Assembly: GCA_020848735.1 (NCBI GenBank)
Contig: JADLHO010000002.1
Location: forward strand, 1 to 52,437
DNA: 52,437 bases
DNA from: Planctomycetota bacterium
Lineage (GTDB): Bacteria; Planctomycetota; UBA1135; UBA2386
Direction: 5' to 3'
Shown: positions 38,161 to 45,702 of the stretch, piece by piece
How positions within the stretch are numbered: position 1 is the first letter of the stretch
How the letters are laid out: each line of letters begins with the position of its first letter
The notes under the pieces: model-generated
Told to the model about the DNA's origin: nothing
Seen by the model: the letters and a program-made list of their open reading frames with translations, nothing else
Databases searched by the model: none
Program-made: the position numbers and the translations under genes

Positions 38161-39075
38161 TCAGAGCTGCAATGCGCCATCCCCGGCCAGCACGCAACGT
38201 CCGCCGACGCGGACCCGCTGCGGACGTCCGCCCGCGGTCTCGACGAACGCCTCGATGCGCGAGGGCCGCCGCACCTCGAGCCCCTGCTCGAACACGAGTT
38301 CCGCGTTCGGCGAGGCGAGCACCACGCCTTCGCCGACGAGATAGCTCGCGAGACAGCCCGCCGCCGAGCCGGTGGCGGGGTCCTCGCCGGGCGTCAGCGT
38401 GCCGAACGCGACGTGACGCGCGTGGGCGGTGCAGGCGCGATCCTCCGCGTCCTGGGTGAACGCGTAGAAGCCATCGGTGTCGACCTCGCTCGCCAGCGCC
38501 AGGCAGCGCGCCGTGTCGGGCTGGATGCGGCGGATCCCGCCGAGGTCCACCACCGGCACGATCAGCCAGGGGATGCCCGTGTCGACGACGCGGATCGGCA
38601 GCTCGCCGGGGCAGAGCGCGGTGGCCGGCACGCCGAGCGCCGCCGCGACCCGCTCGACCCGCGCGTAGGCCTCGCCGAAGCGAGGCTCGCGCTGGGTCAT
38701 GATCACGCGGCCGACGACGCCGGACTGCGACTCGACCTCGACGGGCAGGACCCCGGCGTCGAGCTCGCACCACACCACGTCGTCCTTCCCGCTCAGCGGC
38801 AGGCGCCCCGTGCTCGCCAGCGCGAAGACCGCGCCGATGGTGGGATGCCCGGCCAGCGGCAGCTCGCGATCGATCGTGAAGATGCGCAGGCGCAGATCGG
38901 CCTGCGGGCGCGTCGGCCGCACGCAGAACACCGTCTCCGAGAGGTTCATCTCGCGGGCGATGGCCTGCATCTGCTGCGGCTCGAGCTCGTCGGCGTCCGG
39001 GAAGACGGCGAGCGGATTGCCGCGGAACGGCACGTCCGAGAAGACGTCGACGCGCAGATATTCCTTGCGGGGCAC
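38161..39075 (-). CDS. PhzF family isomerase
   Basis: 304 residues from a GTG at 39073-39075. PhzF blocks are VDVFSDVPFRGNPLAVF, REMNLSETVF with the catalytic Glu, RELPLAGHPTIG, and GEDPATGSAAGCLASYL. The two-lobed diaminopimelate-epimerase-like fold and length are standard. Apart from phenazine synthesis, most PhzF relatives are uncharacterised isomerases or epimerases, and no phenazine genes are present, so the substrate is unknown. It lies 43 bp downstream of an XRE regulator. Confidence 0.9.
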   Translation of the reverse strand: MPRKEYLRVDVFSDVPFRGNPLAVFPDADELEPQQMQAIAREMNLSETVFCVRPTRPQADLRLRIFTIDRELPLAGHPTIGAVFALASTGRLPLSGKDDVVWCELDAGVLPVEVESQSGVVGRVIMTQREPRFGEAYARVERVAAALGVPATALCPGELPIRVVDTGIPWLIVPVVDLGGIRRIQPDTARCLALASEVDTDGFYAFTQDAEDRACTAHARHVAFGTLTPGEDPATGSAAGCLASYLVGEGVVLASPNAELVFEQGLEVRRPSRIEAFVETAGGRPQRVRVGGRCVLAGDGALQL

Positions 39076-39118
39076 CGCCCCGTCCTAACGGGACCGGGGC
39101 GGGCCAGCAAGCGCGCGC

Positions 39119-39709
39119 TCAGGCCTCGGCGACGATCTCGGCCGGACGGCCGGGACGACCGCGCTCGGGCGCCGCGACGTCGCGCGCCGAGGCCGCCTTC
39201 TTGCGCGTCCGCGGCTTGCGCTGCGCGGTGAGTTCGCGGCGCAGGAGTTCCTCGAGCTGGTGGTCGGCGTCCTTCTCGACGCTGCCGAGCTTCCGCTCGA
39301 GTTCGACCGCCTGTTCCTTCGTGTGGCAGAGCATGCGCTGCGCCTGCGCGGTGGAGTCGTAGAAGCGCGCGCCACCCATCACCGGGCAGAGCCAGACGCC
39401 GTCGGCCGTCTTGATCGCCGCGCCCTCCGGAACCTCGAGCCAATCGCCCCGGCAGATCATCCGGTTGCGCTCGCTCCAGCGATCGCGCGGCTGGGGCTCG
39501 ATCGGGCGCTCGTCGTCGAGCAGGTAGGTCGGCGTGACGTCGTAATGACGGCACAGCGCGTCCAGCATCTGCAGCGTCGGCAGGGAGCGCCCCTGCTCGA
39601 GGTGGGACATGGTGGCCGGCCGGACGTTGAGCGTTCGCGCGGTGACGCCTTGAGGCTCCCGCTTGAACCGCGTCCGGAGGTAGAAGAGCTTCAGGTGCAA
39701 TCGCCGCAT
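39119..39709 (-). CDS. XRE family DNA-binding protein with AT-hook-like tail
   Basis: 196 residues from the ATG at 39707-39709. Residues ~22-65 are a Cro/C1-type helix-turn-helix (GVTARTLNVRPATMSHLEQG then LPTLQMLDALCRHYDVTPTYLL). Residues 75-130 form a small beta-rich region (GDWLEVPEGAAIKTADGVWL), perhaps a ligand or dimer module. The tail is basic (QRKPRTRKKAASARD) and ends with ERGRPGRPAE, an AT-hook-like RGRP core unusual for this class. Its promoter region contains an imperfect dyad, consistent with autoregulation. Confidence 0.8.
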   Translation of the reverse strand: MRRLHLKLFYLRTRFKREPQGVTARTLNVRPATMSHLEQGRSLPTLQMLDALCRHYDVTPTYLLDDERPIEPQPRDRWSERNRMICRGDWLEVPEGAAIKTADGVWLCPVMGGARFYDSTAQAQRMLCHTKEQAVELERKLGSVEKDADHQLEELLRRELTAQRKPRTRKKAASARDVAAPERGRPGRPAEIVAEA

Positions 39710-39760
39710 CGGTGTCGTTCTTGGAGGTCGAGAAGAGCGCCCTCGGAGAGGGTGCGTAGG

Positions 39761-39788
39761 AGCGTAACCCGGACTTGGAGACCGTCAA
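39761..39788 (-). promoter_or_regulatory. Candidate promoter for the XRE-PhzF-moaA unit
   Basis: TTGACG (39788-39783), a 16 nt spacer and TACGCT (39766-39761) read on the minus strand, with the predicted start near 39754. A CCCTC/GAGGG dyad overlaps that start and may be the operator for the XRE protein. Confidence 0.5.
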
Positions 39789-39922
39789 ATCGACCGGATC
39801 TCAAAGCCTCGAAACGGAACTCTCGGAGCGGTCAGGCGAGTCCGGGATGCGGGCCGCAGGGGGCGTATGCGACCGATCGCAACCGCGTTTCGACGCTGGA
39901 GAAGCTCGCTTGGGTTCCCTTC

Positions 39923-40678
39923 GTGAGTGAGTTCGCGTCTAGTCCTGAGCCGAGGAGCCGGCCCGCGACGGTCACGGCTCGCCCTACCCACGGTCCCAAG
40001 GCCTTGTCCGATCCCGCCGACGCGAACGCGGCCGACCCGGCGATCCTCGCCGCGATCCAAAGCCACATCGAGCTGAGCGGCGCCGGCCTCCGCCGCCGCG
40101 GGAGCGGCGAGAGCACGCCCCTGCTCGTCCGCGCGCTGGGACTCGAGCGCGGCGTACGGCGCGTGATCGACGCCACCGCGGGCTACGGCCGCGACGCCGC
40201 GCTGCTCGCCGCGCGGGGAGCTCAGGTCCTGCTCATCGAGCGCCACCCGCTGCTCGCCCGCGCGCTCGGGGAAGCCCTCGCGCGGCTCCGCGAACTCGGC
40301 GATCCCCTCGCCGAGCGCCTCTCGATCCGGGAAGGGGATGCCTGCCGCCATCTCCGCGAACTGCCCGAGGCGGAGCGCCCCGACGCGGTCTACCTCGACC
40401 CGATGTTCCCCGTGACGGGCAAGACCGCCCTGCCCTCGCAGTCCCTGCAGTTGCTCCGCGAGCTCCTGCGCGACGAACCCGAGGACGCCGGCGAGCTGCT
40501 CGAGCTCGCGCGCCGGGTCGCCCGCCGCCGCGTGGTCGTGAAGCGACCGACCAAGGCCGCCCCGCTCGCCGAGGGTCGCATCGCGAGGCTCGTCGGCCAG
40601 CAGCTGCGCTTCGACGTCTATGCGCCGCTGCCGAGGGCTTCGGGCGACCCGAGCTCCGCCCCGCCGAGGCCGACGTAG
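39923..40678 (+). CDS. rsmJ: RsmJ-like 16S rRNA (guanine-N2) methyltransferase
   Basis: 251 residues from the GTG at 39923; a TTG near residue 30 (LSDPADANA) is an alternative start. The class-I SAM-binding motif is RRVIDATAGYGRDAALLAARG, with QVLLIERHPLLARAL after it. The catalytic block AVYLDPMFPVTGKTALPS closely matches the VYLDPMYP..K.AL motif of RsmJ. VVVKRPTKAAPL is also typical. It should modify G1516 of 16S rRNA if orthologous. The 3' end overlaps the convergent prmA gene by 61 bp within a 15-bp tandem repeat, and the stop lies in the first repeat unit. Confidence 0.8.
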   Translation: MSEFASSPEPRSRPATVTARPTHGPKALSDPADANAADPAILAAIQSHIELSGAGLRRRGSGESTPLLVRALGLERGVRRVIDATAGYGRDAALLAARGAQVLLIERHPLLARALGEALARLRELGDPLAERLSIREGDACRHLRELPEAERPDAVYLDPMFPVTGKTALPSQSLQLLRELLRDEPEDAGELLELARRVARRRVVVKRPTKAAPLAEGRIARLVGQQLRFDVYAPLPRASGDPSSAPPRPT

Positions 40679-41439
40679 CCGAGGCCGACGTAGCCGAGTC
40701 GCTCGCGGCACAGGCGTGGCGCGGCGGGCACGCGCGCCGCGAACGCGTCGAGCTCCGTCGGTCGCAGACCGGCGACCACGAGGGTGCCCGCCGGCGCGAG
40801 TCTCGCCAGCAGTTCGGGCAGCGCCGCGTGGAGCTGGCGGGCATCGAGGTTCGCGACGACGAAGGGGAAACGCTCGCCGGCGAACACCGCGGGTCCGCCG
40901 AGCCGCACGTCGGCGCTGCAAAGCAGCGCGCGAGCCGCCGCGACGGCCTCGACCTCGACGTCGCACGCGGCGACCGCCGCCGCGCCGCGCCGCTGCGCGT
41001 AGAGCGCGAGCACGCCGGAGCCGGTGCCGACGTCGAGCACCCGCGCCGGCGGCGGGCTCGGCCAGAGCGCCGTCATGACCAGCAGCGCCGCCTGTGTGCT
41101 GCCGTGCTCGCCGCTGCCGAACGCCATCCCGCGCGGCACGACGAGCTCGAGGCCCGTGAAGCCGGCGGGTGAGGCGACCCAGGGCGGCCTCACCACGAGC
41201 CCGTCGTCGACGAGGATCGCGGCGTCGTGCTCGAAGCCCGTGAGGGTCGGACCGGCAGGCGGCAGCGTCAGCTCGACCGTGCGGACCGAGAGCTCGTCCA
41301 GCGCGGGCAGCTCGCCTTCGAGCCAGAGCTCCAGTTCCCCGTCGCGTTCGACCACGCCCTGCACGTCGCGCAGGCAGTGGCACAGCTCCAATGCGGCGGC
41401 GAGTCCGGATTCGTCGCCGCGGAGCAGGAAGCGCCGCAT
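40618..41439 (-). CDS. prmA: Ribosomal protein L11 methyltransferase-like protein
   Basis: 273 residues from the ATG at 41437-41439, sharing one base with the coaC stop (TGATG). The SAM domain has LVVPRGMAFGSGEHGSTQ, RVLDVGTGSGVLALYA and VAACDVEVEAVAAAR, matching PrmA. FVVANLDARQLHAALPELL replaces the usual NILA-type motif. The extreme C-terminus repeats GYVGLGYVGLGG, encoded by the 40663-40698 tandem repeat. The L11 target is assumed from the family and not proven. Confidence 0.78.
   Translation of the reverse strand: MRRFLLRGDESGLAAALELCHCLRDVQGVVERDGELELWLEGELPALDELSVRTVELTLPPAGPTLTGFEHDAAILVDDGLVVRPPWVASPAGFTGLELVVPRGMAFGSGEHGSTQAALLVMTALWPSPPPARVLDVGTGSGVLALYAQRRGAAAVAACDVEVEAVAAARALLCSADVRLGGPAVFAGERFPFVVANLDARQLHAALPELLARLAPAGTLVVAGLRPTELDAFAARVPAAPRLCRERLGYVGLGYVGLGGAELGSPEALGSGA
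40663..40698. repeat. 15-bp tandem repeat at the convergent rsmJ/prmA ends
   Basis: About 2.4 copies of GCCGAGGCCGACGTA. One unit supplies the rsmJ stop codon, and the same units encode the GYVGL repeats in prmA on the other strand. It looks like a small slippage duplication that lengthened prmA. Confidence 0.8.
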
Positions 41440-41966
41440 CAGGCCTGCCCCAGGATCGCGGCGAGGATCGCCTCGGGCTCGACCATGCGACCGATCCCCG
41501 CGTAGCCCTCCGCGAGCCAGCCCTCGACCGGACCGAGGATCTGGAAGCCCGCCGCGCGCAGCACGGCCACGTTGCGCTGCACGCCGCGATCCGCCCACAT
41601 CGCGTCGTTCATCGCCGGGCAGAGCAGCCGTCGCCCGCGGAAGGCGAGCGCCGCGAGCGTGACGGCGCAGTCCGCGACGCCGCTCGCGAGCCGCGCGCAG
41701 AGGTCCGCGGTCGCCGGCGCGACGACGAAGACCTCGGCGTCACGCGTCGCGGCGATGTGCGGCGCACGCCCGTCGGGATCGATCTGCGTCGACGAGACGA
41801 TGACGGTCTGGCCCGTCAGTCCCTCGAAGCTGCGGCGGCCGATGAAGGCCTCGGCGTCGCGACTCATCGCGACGCGCACCGCGTGCCCGCGCTGCACGAG
41901 CGCGCTCGCGAGCGCCGCGATCTTGTAGGCGGCGATCCCTCCGCCGACGCCGAGCAGGACCTTCAT
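41439..41966 (-). CDS. coaC: Phosphopantothenoylcysteine decarboxylase (CoaC-type flavoprotein)
   Basis: 175 residues from the ATG at 41964-41966. It belongs to the FMN-dependent HFCD flavoproteins of coenzyme A synthesis. LLGVGGGIAAYKIAAL is the N-terminal motif, FVVAPATADLCARLASGVAD the FMN-contact block, and LLCPAMNDAMW the PAMN substrate motif. The mobile flap reads LAEGYAGIGRM where E. coli has LACGxxGPGRM, so the flap Cys is Glu here. The CoaB synthetase domain is absent, and no separate coaB is in the window. It lies in the gmk-coaC-prmA run with a 3-bp gap. Confidence 0.88.
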   Translation of the reverse strand: MKVLLGVGGGIAAYKIAALASALVQRGHAVRVAMSRDAEAFIGRRSFEGLTGQTVIVSSTQIDPDGRAPHIAATRDAEVFVVAPATADLCARLASGVADCAVTLAALAFRGRRLLCPAMNDAMWADRGVQRNVAVLRAAGFQILGPVEGWLAEGYAGIGRMVEPEAILAAILGQA

Positions 41967-41969
41967 GTC

Positions 41970-42527
41970 TCAGAGCCCGAGGATGCGGCGGACCTCGGCG
42001 ATGGTCCGCTCGAGGACATGGTTCTCGACCACATGGTCGTAGAGCTCGCACGCCGCCAGTTCCGCCTCGGCGATGCGCAGCCGCGCTTCGATCTCGGCCG
42101 GCGAGTCCGAGCCGCGCCGCTCGAGCCGCGCGCGCAGCTCAGCGAGGTTCGGCGGCACCACGAAGACGTAGGTGCCCGGCACCCCGCGCGCGCGGAGCTG
42201 TCGCGTGCCCTGCACCTCGATCTCGAGGACGAAGATCTTGCCCTGCCGGAGCGCCGTCTCCATCGGCGCGCGCAGCGTGCCGTAGCGGCGACCGTTGTAC
42301 GACGCGCTCTCGAGGAACTCACCGCGCGCCTCGCGCGCCGCGAAGTCGTCGGCGCTGAGGAACCAGTAATCGACGCCGTGCTGCTCGCCCGTCCGCATCG
42401 CCCGCGTCGTCGCCGACACGGAGAACTGCACGCGCGGGTCCTGCTTGAGCGCGCGGCACACGCTGGTCTTGCCGGCGCCCGAGGGGCCGGAGATGACGAC
42501 GAGACGCCCCTGCGTTGCCGGATCCAC
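41970..42527 (-). CDS. gmk: Guanylate kinase
   Basis: 185 residues from a GTG at 42525-42527, 5 bp after yicC ends. GRLVVISGPSGAGKTSVCRAL is the P-loop, VSATTRAMRTGEQHGVDYWF the GMP-binding block, and FLESASYNGRRYGT the next. LEIEVQGTRQLRARG and FVVPPNLAELRARLERRG complete the guanylate-kinase pattern. It phosphorylates GMP to GDP. The usual gmk-rpoZ-coaBC order is present except that rpoZ is missing between gmk and coaC. Confidence 0.95.
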   Translation of the reverse strand: MDPATQGRLVVISGPSGAGKTSVCRALKQDPRVQFSVSATTRAMRTGEQHGVDYWFLSADDFAAREARGEFLESASYNGRRYGTLRAPMETALRQGKIFVLEIEVQGTRQLRARGVPGTYVFVVPPNLAELRARLERRGSDSPAEIEARLRIAEAELAACELYDHVVENHVLERTIAEVRRILGL

Positions 42528-42532
42528 GCGCG

Positions 42533-43465
42533 CTACTCCAGGTTCGCGACCTGTTCCTTGAGGCGGTCGACGGTCGACTTCATCGCGACGATCTCGTGCG
42601 CGATCTCGACGTCGGGCGACTTGCTGCCGATCGTGTTCACCTCGCGCAGCATCTCCTGGATGAGGAACTCGAGCGAGCGGCCGACGGCGCCACCGGCGGC
42701 GAGCATGGCGCGCGCGCGCGCGAGGTGCGAGCGCAGGCGCTCGATCTCCTCGGTGACGTCCGCCTTGTCGGCGAACAACGCGACCTGCTGGGCGACGTCG
42801 CTCGGCTCGAGACGCGCCGCGTGGGCGGCGAGCACCTCGCCGACGCGCGCGAGCAGCTTCTCGCGGTAACGCTGCGCGAGGAGCGGGGCCCGTTGGACGA
42901 CGACCGCGAGCCCCCGCTCGAGTTCGTCGAGCAGGGCCCCGAGGACTCCGGCGAGGCTGCGGCCCTCGGCCTCGCGCGCGACGACGAGCTGCGCGAGCGT
43001 GGCATCGAGCGCGTCGAGCAGGGCCGGCGGCGCCTCGTCGCTCGGGCCGTCGCGGAGTTCGCGACCGGGCTGGCTCGCGCCGAGCACGCCGGGGACCAGG
43101 AGCACGTCGTGCAGGGTCGGGGCCGGCAGCCCCGCCTCGTTCGCGAGTCGACGCAGCAGCTCGGCGGCCGTCGCGAAGCGCGCGGGATCGACGATGCCGG
43201 CCGCGCTCGGGCCGCGCTCGCACGCCACGGTCACGAAGACCGTCCCGCGGGTGATGCGCGCGCGCACGCGATCCTCGATCGCGCGCTCGCAGCCGAGGAG
43301 CTCGGCGGGCAGGCGACACTTGACCGTGAGCCCGCGGCCGTTGACCGACCGCAGTTCGATCGCGAGCGCGCCGCAGCGCTCATCTCCGGGATGCCGGCCG
43401 AAGGCCGCGCCGGTCATGCTGGGGATGACCCCGCCGGCGTCACCGCGGCTCGCGGCCTGCGCCAT
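42533..43465 (-). CDS. yicC: YicC family endoribonuclease-like protein
   Basis: 310 residues from the ATG at 43463-43465, sharing one base with the secG stop. PSMTGAAFGR near the N-terminus, AIELRSVNGRGLTVKCRLP, and the C-terminal block GRSLEFLIQEMLREVNTIGSK then VVxMKS-type IVAMKSTVDRLKEQVANLE are YicC hallmarks. Relatives act as endoribonucleases or adaptors for RNA decay. The yicC-gmk pair is widely conserved. The first ~15 residues before MTG are longer than usual. Confidence 0.93.
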   Translation of the reverse strand: MAQAASRGDAGGVIPSMTGAAFGRHPGDERCGALAIELRSVNGRGLTVKCRLPAELLGCERAIEDRVRARITRGTVFVTVACERGPSAAGIVDPARFATAAELLRRLANEAGLPAPTLHDVLLVPGVLGASQPGRELRDGPSDEAPPALLDALDATLAQLVVAREAEGRSLAGVLGALLDELERGLAVVVQRAPLLAQRYREKLLARVGEVLAAHAARLEPSDVAQQVALFADKADVTEEIERLRSHLARARAMLAAGGAVGRSLEFLIQEMLREVNTIGSKSPDVEIAHEIVAMKSTVDRLKEQVANLE

Positions 43466-43692
43466 CACCACGTCGCGTGCAGCAGCACCGCGCTGATGAA
43501 GAAGACGGCCGCCGCCGCGAAGGTGAACTTCGTCGCCCCGCTCGCGCGCACGCCGAAGGTCTCCGCGCCGACCCCGCCGAAGGCCTCCGCGAGGCCGCCG
43601 CCGCCGCCCTGCTGGAGCAGGATCACGATCGACATCACGACCGCGGAGGCGAAGAAGAGGATCCACAACACGACGTGAAGGACGGAGTCCAT
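43465..43692 (-). CDS. secG: Preprotein translocase subunit SecG
   Basis: 75 residues from the ATG at 43690-43692. There are two membrane helices (VLHVVLWILFFASAVVMSIV and FTFAAAAVFFISAVLL), and the signature SIVILLQQGGGGGLAEAFGG lies between them. It is an accessory subunit of SecYEG. It sits directly after tpiA, the common tpiA-secG order. Confidence 0.95.
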   Translation of the reverse strand: MDSVLHVVLWILFFASAVVMSIVILLQQGGGGGLAEAFGGVGAETFGVRASGATKFTFAAAAVFFISAVLLHATW

Positions 43693-43760
43693 GGGCTGGA
43701 TGACGAGACTGCTGGAGTGAAGCGGATGAGCCGCCGATCGCCGCGCGATGCGCCGGTCGA

Positions 43761-44525
43761 TCAGCGTTCGAATTCGATGATCGGCAGGAAGGTGTCGGGT
43801 TTCAGGCTCGCGCCGCCGACGAGCACGCCGTCGACGTCCTCGACGGCCATCAGCGTCTTCACGTTGCCCGGATTGACGCTGCCGCCGTACAGGATGCGGA
43901 TCGCGGAGCCGGCCTCGGCGCCGAGCTTGTTGGCGATCCAGCGACGCACGAACCGATGCGCCTCACCGACCTGTTCGGGACTCGCGACCTCGCCCGTGCC
44001 GATCGCCCACACGGGCTCGTAGGCGACGGTGACGCGCCGGATCTCGTCCTGGCGGATGTCGAGGAAGGCGGTCTCGAGCTGGCGCTTCAGCACGCGCTCG
44101 GTGCGGTTGCCCTTGCGCTCGTCGAGGGTCTCCCCGACGCAGAGGATCGGGAGGAGGTCGGACTCGAGGGCCGCGCGCAGCTTGCGCGCCATCCAGTCGT
44201 CCTTCTCGCCGAAGACGTGGCGACGCTCGCTGTGGCCGACGAGGACGCGATCGGCCCCGACCTCGCGCAACATGTGCGCGGCGAGCTCGCCGGTGAACGC
44301 GCCTTCCTTGTCGTACCAGAGGTTCTGGGCCCCCACGCCGAGCGGTGAGCCCTGCGCGACCGCCGAGATGTCGGCGAGATAGACCGCGGGAGAGAACACC
44401 GCGACCTCGCGGTCGCTGCCGTCGCCGAGCCGACCCTTGATCGTCTTGATCAGGTCGAGCGCCCGCGACCGGTCGAGGTTCATCTTCCAGTTGCCGGCGA
44501 TGTAGGGCTTGCGAGAGTCGTTCAT
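43761..44525 (-). CDS. tpiA: Triosephosphate isomerase
   Basis: 254 residues from the ATG at 44523-44525. KPYIAGNWKMN carries the catalytic Lys, RVLVGHSERRHVFGE the catalytic His, and VAYEPVWAIGTGEVAS the catalytic Glu and hinge loop. ILYGGSVNPGN and DGVLVGGASLKPDTF close the barrel phosphate site. Length and motifs are standard. It is 52 bp downstream of the DAHP synthase and 68 bp upstream of secG. Confidence 0.97.
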   Translation of the reverse strand: MNDSRKPYIAGNWKMNLDRSRALDLIKTIKGRLGDGSDREVAVFSPAVYLADISAVAQGSPLGVGAQNLWYDKEGAFTGELAAHMLREVGADRVLVGHSERRHVFGEKDDWMARKLRAALESDLLPILCVGETLDERKGNRTERVLKRQLETAFLDIRQDEIRRVTVAYEPVWAIGTGEVASPEQVGEAHRFVRRWIANKLGAEAGSAIRILYGGSVNPGNVKTLMAVEDVDGVLVGGASLKPDTFLPIIEFER

Positions 44526-44577
44526 GTGCTCCTGCTGCGGCTCGCGTTCCTGAACGACGCGTCGGTGTCGCGTGCGC

Positions 44578-45471
44578 TCATCGCAGTGCGGCCTCCCGGC
44601 CTGAATCACGACGGGCGAGCACACGCTCGAAGTGCGGCGCGAGCGCCGCGAGACGGCGCACCAGATCGTCGAAGTCCGACGGCAGGAGTGCCTGGCGACC
44701 ATCGGAGAGCGCGCGGCTCGGCTCCGGATGGACCTCGACGATGATCCCGTCGGCCCCGGCCGCGAGCGCGGCCAGCGCCATCGGCGCGACGAGTTCGCGC
44801 CGCCCCGTCGCGTGCGACGGATCGACGAGGATCGGCAGGGCGGTCCGCTGCCGGAGCGCCGGCACCGCCGCGAGGTCGAGGAGGTAGCGCGTCTCGGTAT
44901 CGAAGCTGCGCACCCCGCGCTCGCAGAGCACCACGCGGTCGTTGCCCTCGGCGAGCACGTACTCGGCCGCGGCGAGCAGTTCGTCGAGGGTCGCCGCCGC
45001 GCCGCGCTTGAGGAGCACGGGCCGGCCGCTGCGGCCGACCTCGCGCAGCAGGGCGAAGTTCTGCATGTTCCGCGAGCCGACCTGCAGCATCGCGGCATGC
45101 GCCGCGACCAGCCCGACGTCGCGGGGATCGAGCACCTCGGTGACGAAGGGCAGGCCGCTCGCGCGCGAGGCCTCCGCCAGCAGTTCGAGCCCCTCGGCAC
45201 CGAGCCCCTGGAACGAGTAGGGCGAGGTCCGCGGCTTGAAGGCCCCCCCGCGCAGCATCGCCGCGCCGGCGGCCGCGACCGCGCGCGCGGTCGTCATGAC
45301 CTGCTCGCGGGTCTCGACCGCGCAGGGGCCCGCGATCACGGTGAAGGTCTGCGGCCCGAAGCCGACGCAGCCCTCCGGCGCGGTCTCCGCCGCGCCCACG
45401 AGGGCGCCGAGCGGATCGCCGACGAGGACGGTGCGCGGGGCGGGAGCTGGGGCGGGGACGTGCACGGACAT
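44578..45471 (-). CDS. aroF: 3-deoxy-7-phosphoheptulonate synthase (type I beta)
   Basis: 297 residues from the ATG at 45469-45471. It condenses phosphoenolpyruvate and erythrose-4-phosphate at the entry to the shikimate pathway. FTVIAGPCAVETREQ, AMLRGGAFKPRTSPYSFQGL, PVLLKRG and LVDPSHATGRR are the KdsA/AroG-type barrel motifs, with metal ligands in GPCAVE and DPSHATG. It has a short N-terminal ~40-residue segment and no chorismate mutase domain. A well-formed promoter lies 130-160 bp upstream, and the leader can fold into a GC hairpin. Confidence 0.94.
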   Translation of the reverse strand: MSVHVPAPAPAPRTVLVGDPLGALVGAAETAPEGCVGFGPQTFTVIAGPCAVETREQVMTTARAVAAAGAAMLRGGAFKPRTSPYSFQGLGAEGLELLAEASRASGLPFVTEVLDPRDVGLVAAHAAMLQVGSRNMQNFALLREVGRSGRPVLLKRGAAATLDELLAAAEYVLAEGNDRVVLCERGVRSFDTETRYLLDLAAVPALRQRTALPILVDPSHATGRRELVAPMALAALAAGADGIIVEVHPEPSRALSDGRQALLPSDFDDLVRRLAALAPHFERVLARRDSGREAALR

Positions 45472-45493
45472 GATGGCGGGCGCTCTTGGGGTC

Positions 45494-45530
45494 CACCCCG
45501 GGCCGGGCGTGCGAGAGCCGGGCCCGGGTG
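45494..45530 (-). promoter_or_regulatory. GC hairpin in the aroF leader
   Basis: CACCCGGGCC (45530-45521 on the minus strand) pairs with GGCCCGGGGTG (45504-45494) with one bulge and a 16 nt loop. It lies between the predicted transcription start and the aroF ATG. No leader peptide or riboswitch consensus was recognised, so its role is open. Confidence 0.35.
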
Positions 45531-45602
45531 AGCGGGTCCGCGCTCGGCCACGGCGAATCCGCTGCTCGGCCCGAGTGCGATCCGAAGACCGGAAGGCGGC
45601 GG

Positions 45603-45631
45603 AAGATAGGGTCGCCCTCCGGCACGGTCAA
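45603..45631 (-). promoter_or_regulatory. Sigma-70-type promoter for the aroF-tpiA-secG run
   Basis: TTGACC (45631-45626), a 17 nt spacer and TATCTT (45608-45603) on the minus strand form the clearest housekeeping-type promoter in the window. Transcription would start near 45596, about 125 nt before the aroF ATG. Confidence 0.6.
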
Positions 45632-45702
45632 ACACGAGGACCGGTCCGAGCTGATCCCCGCGATTCGATCACGGCGCCGTTCCTTCGCGGGCGAGTCGGG
45701 GC

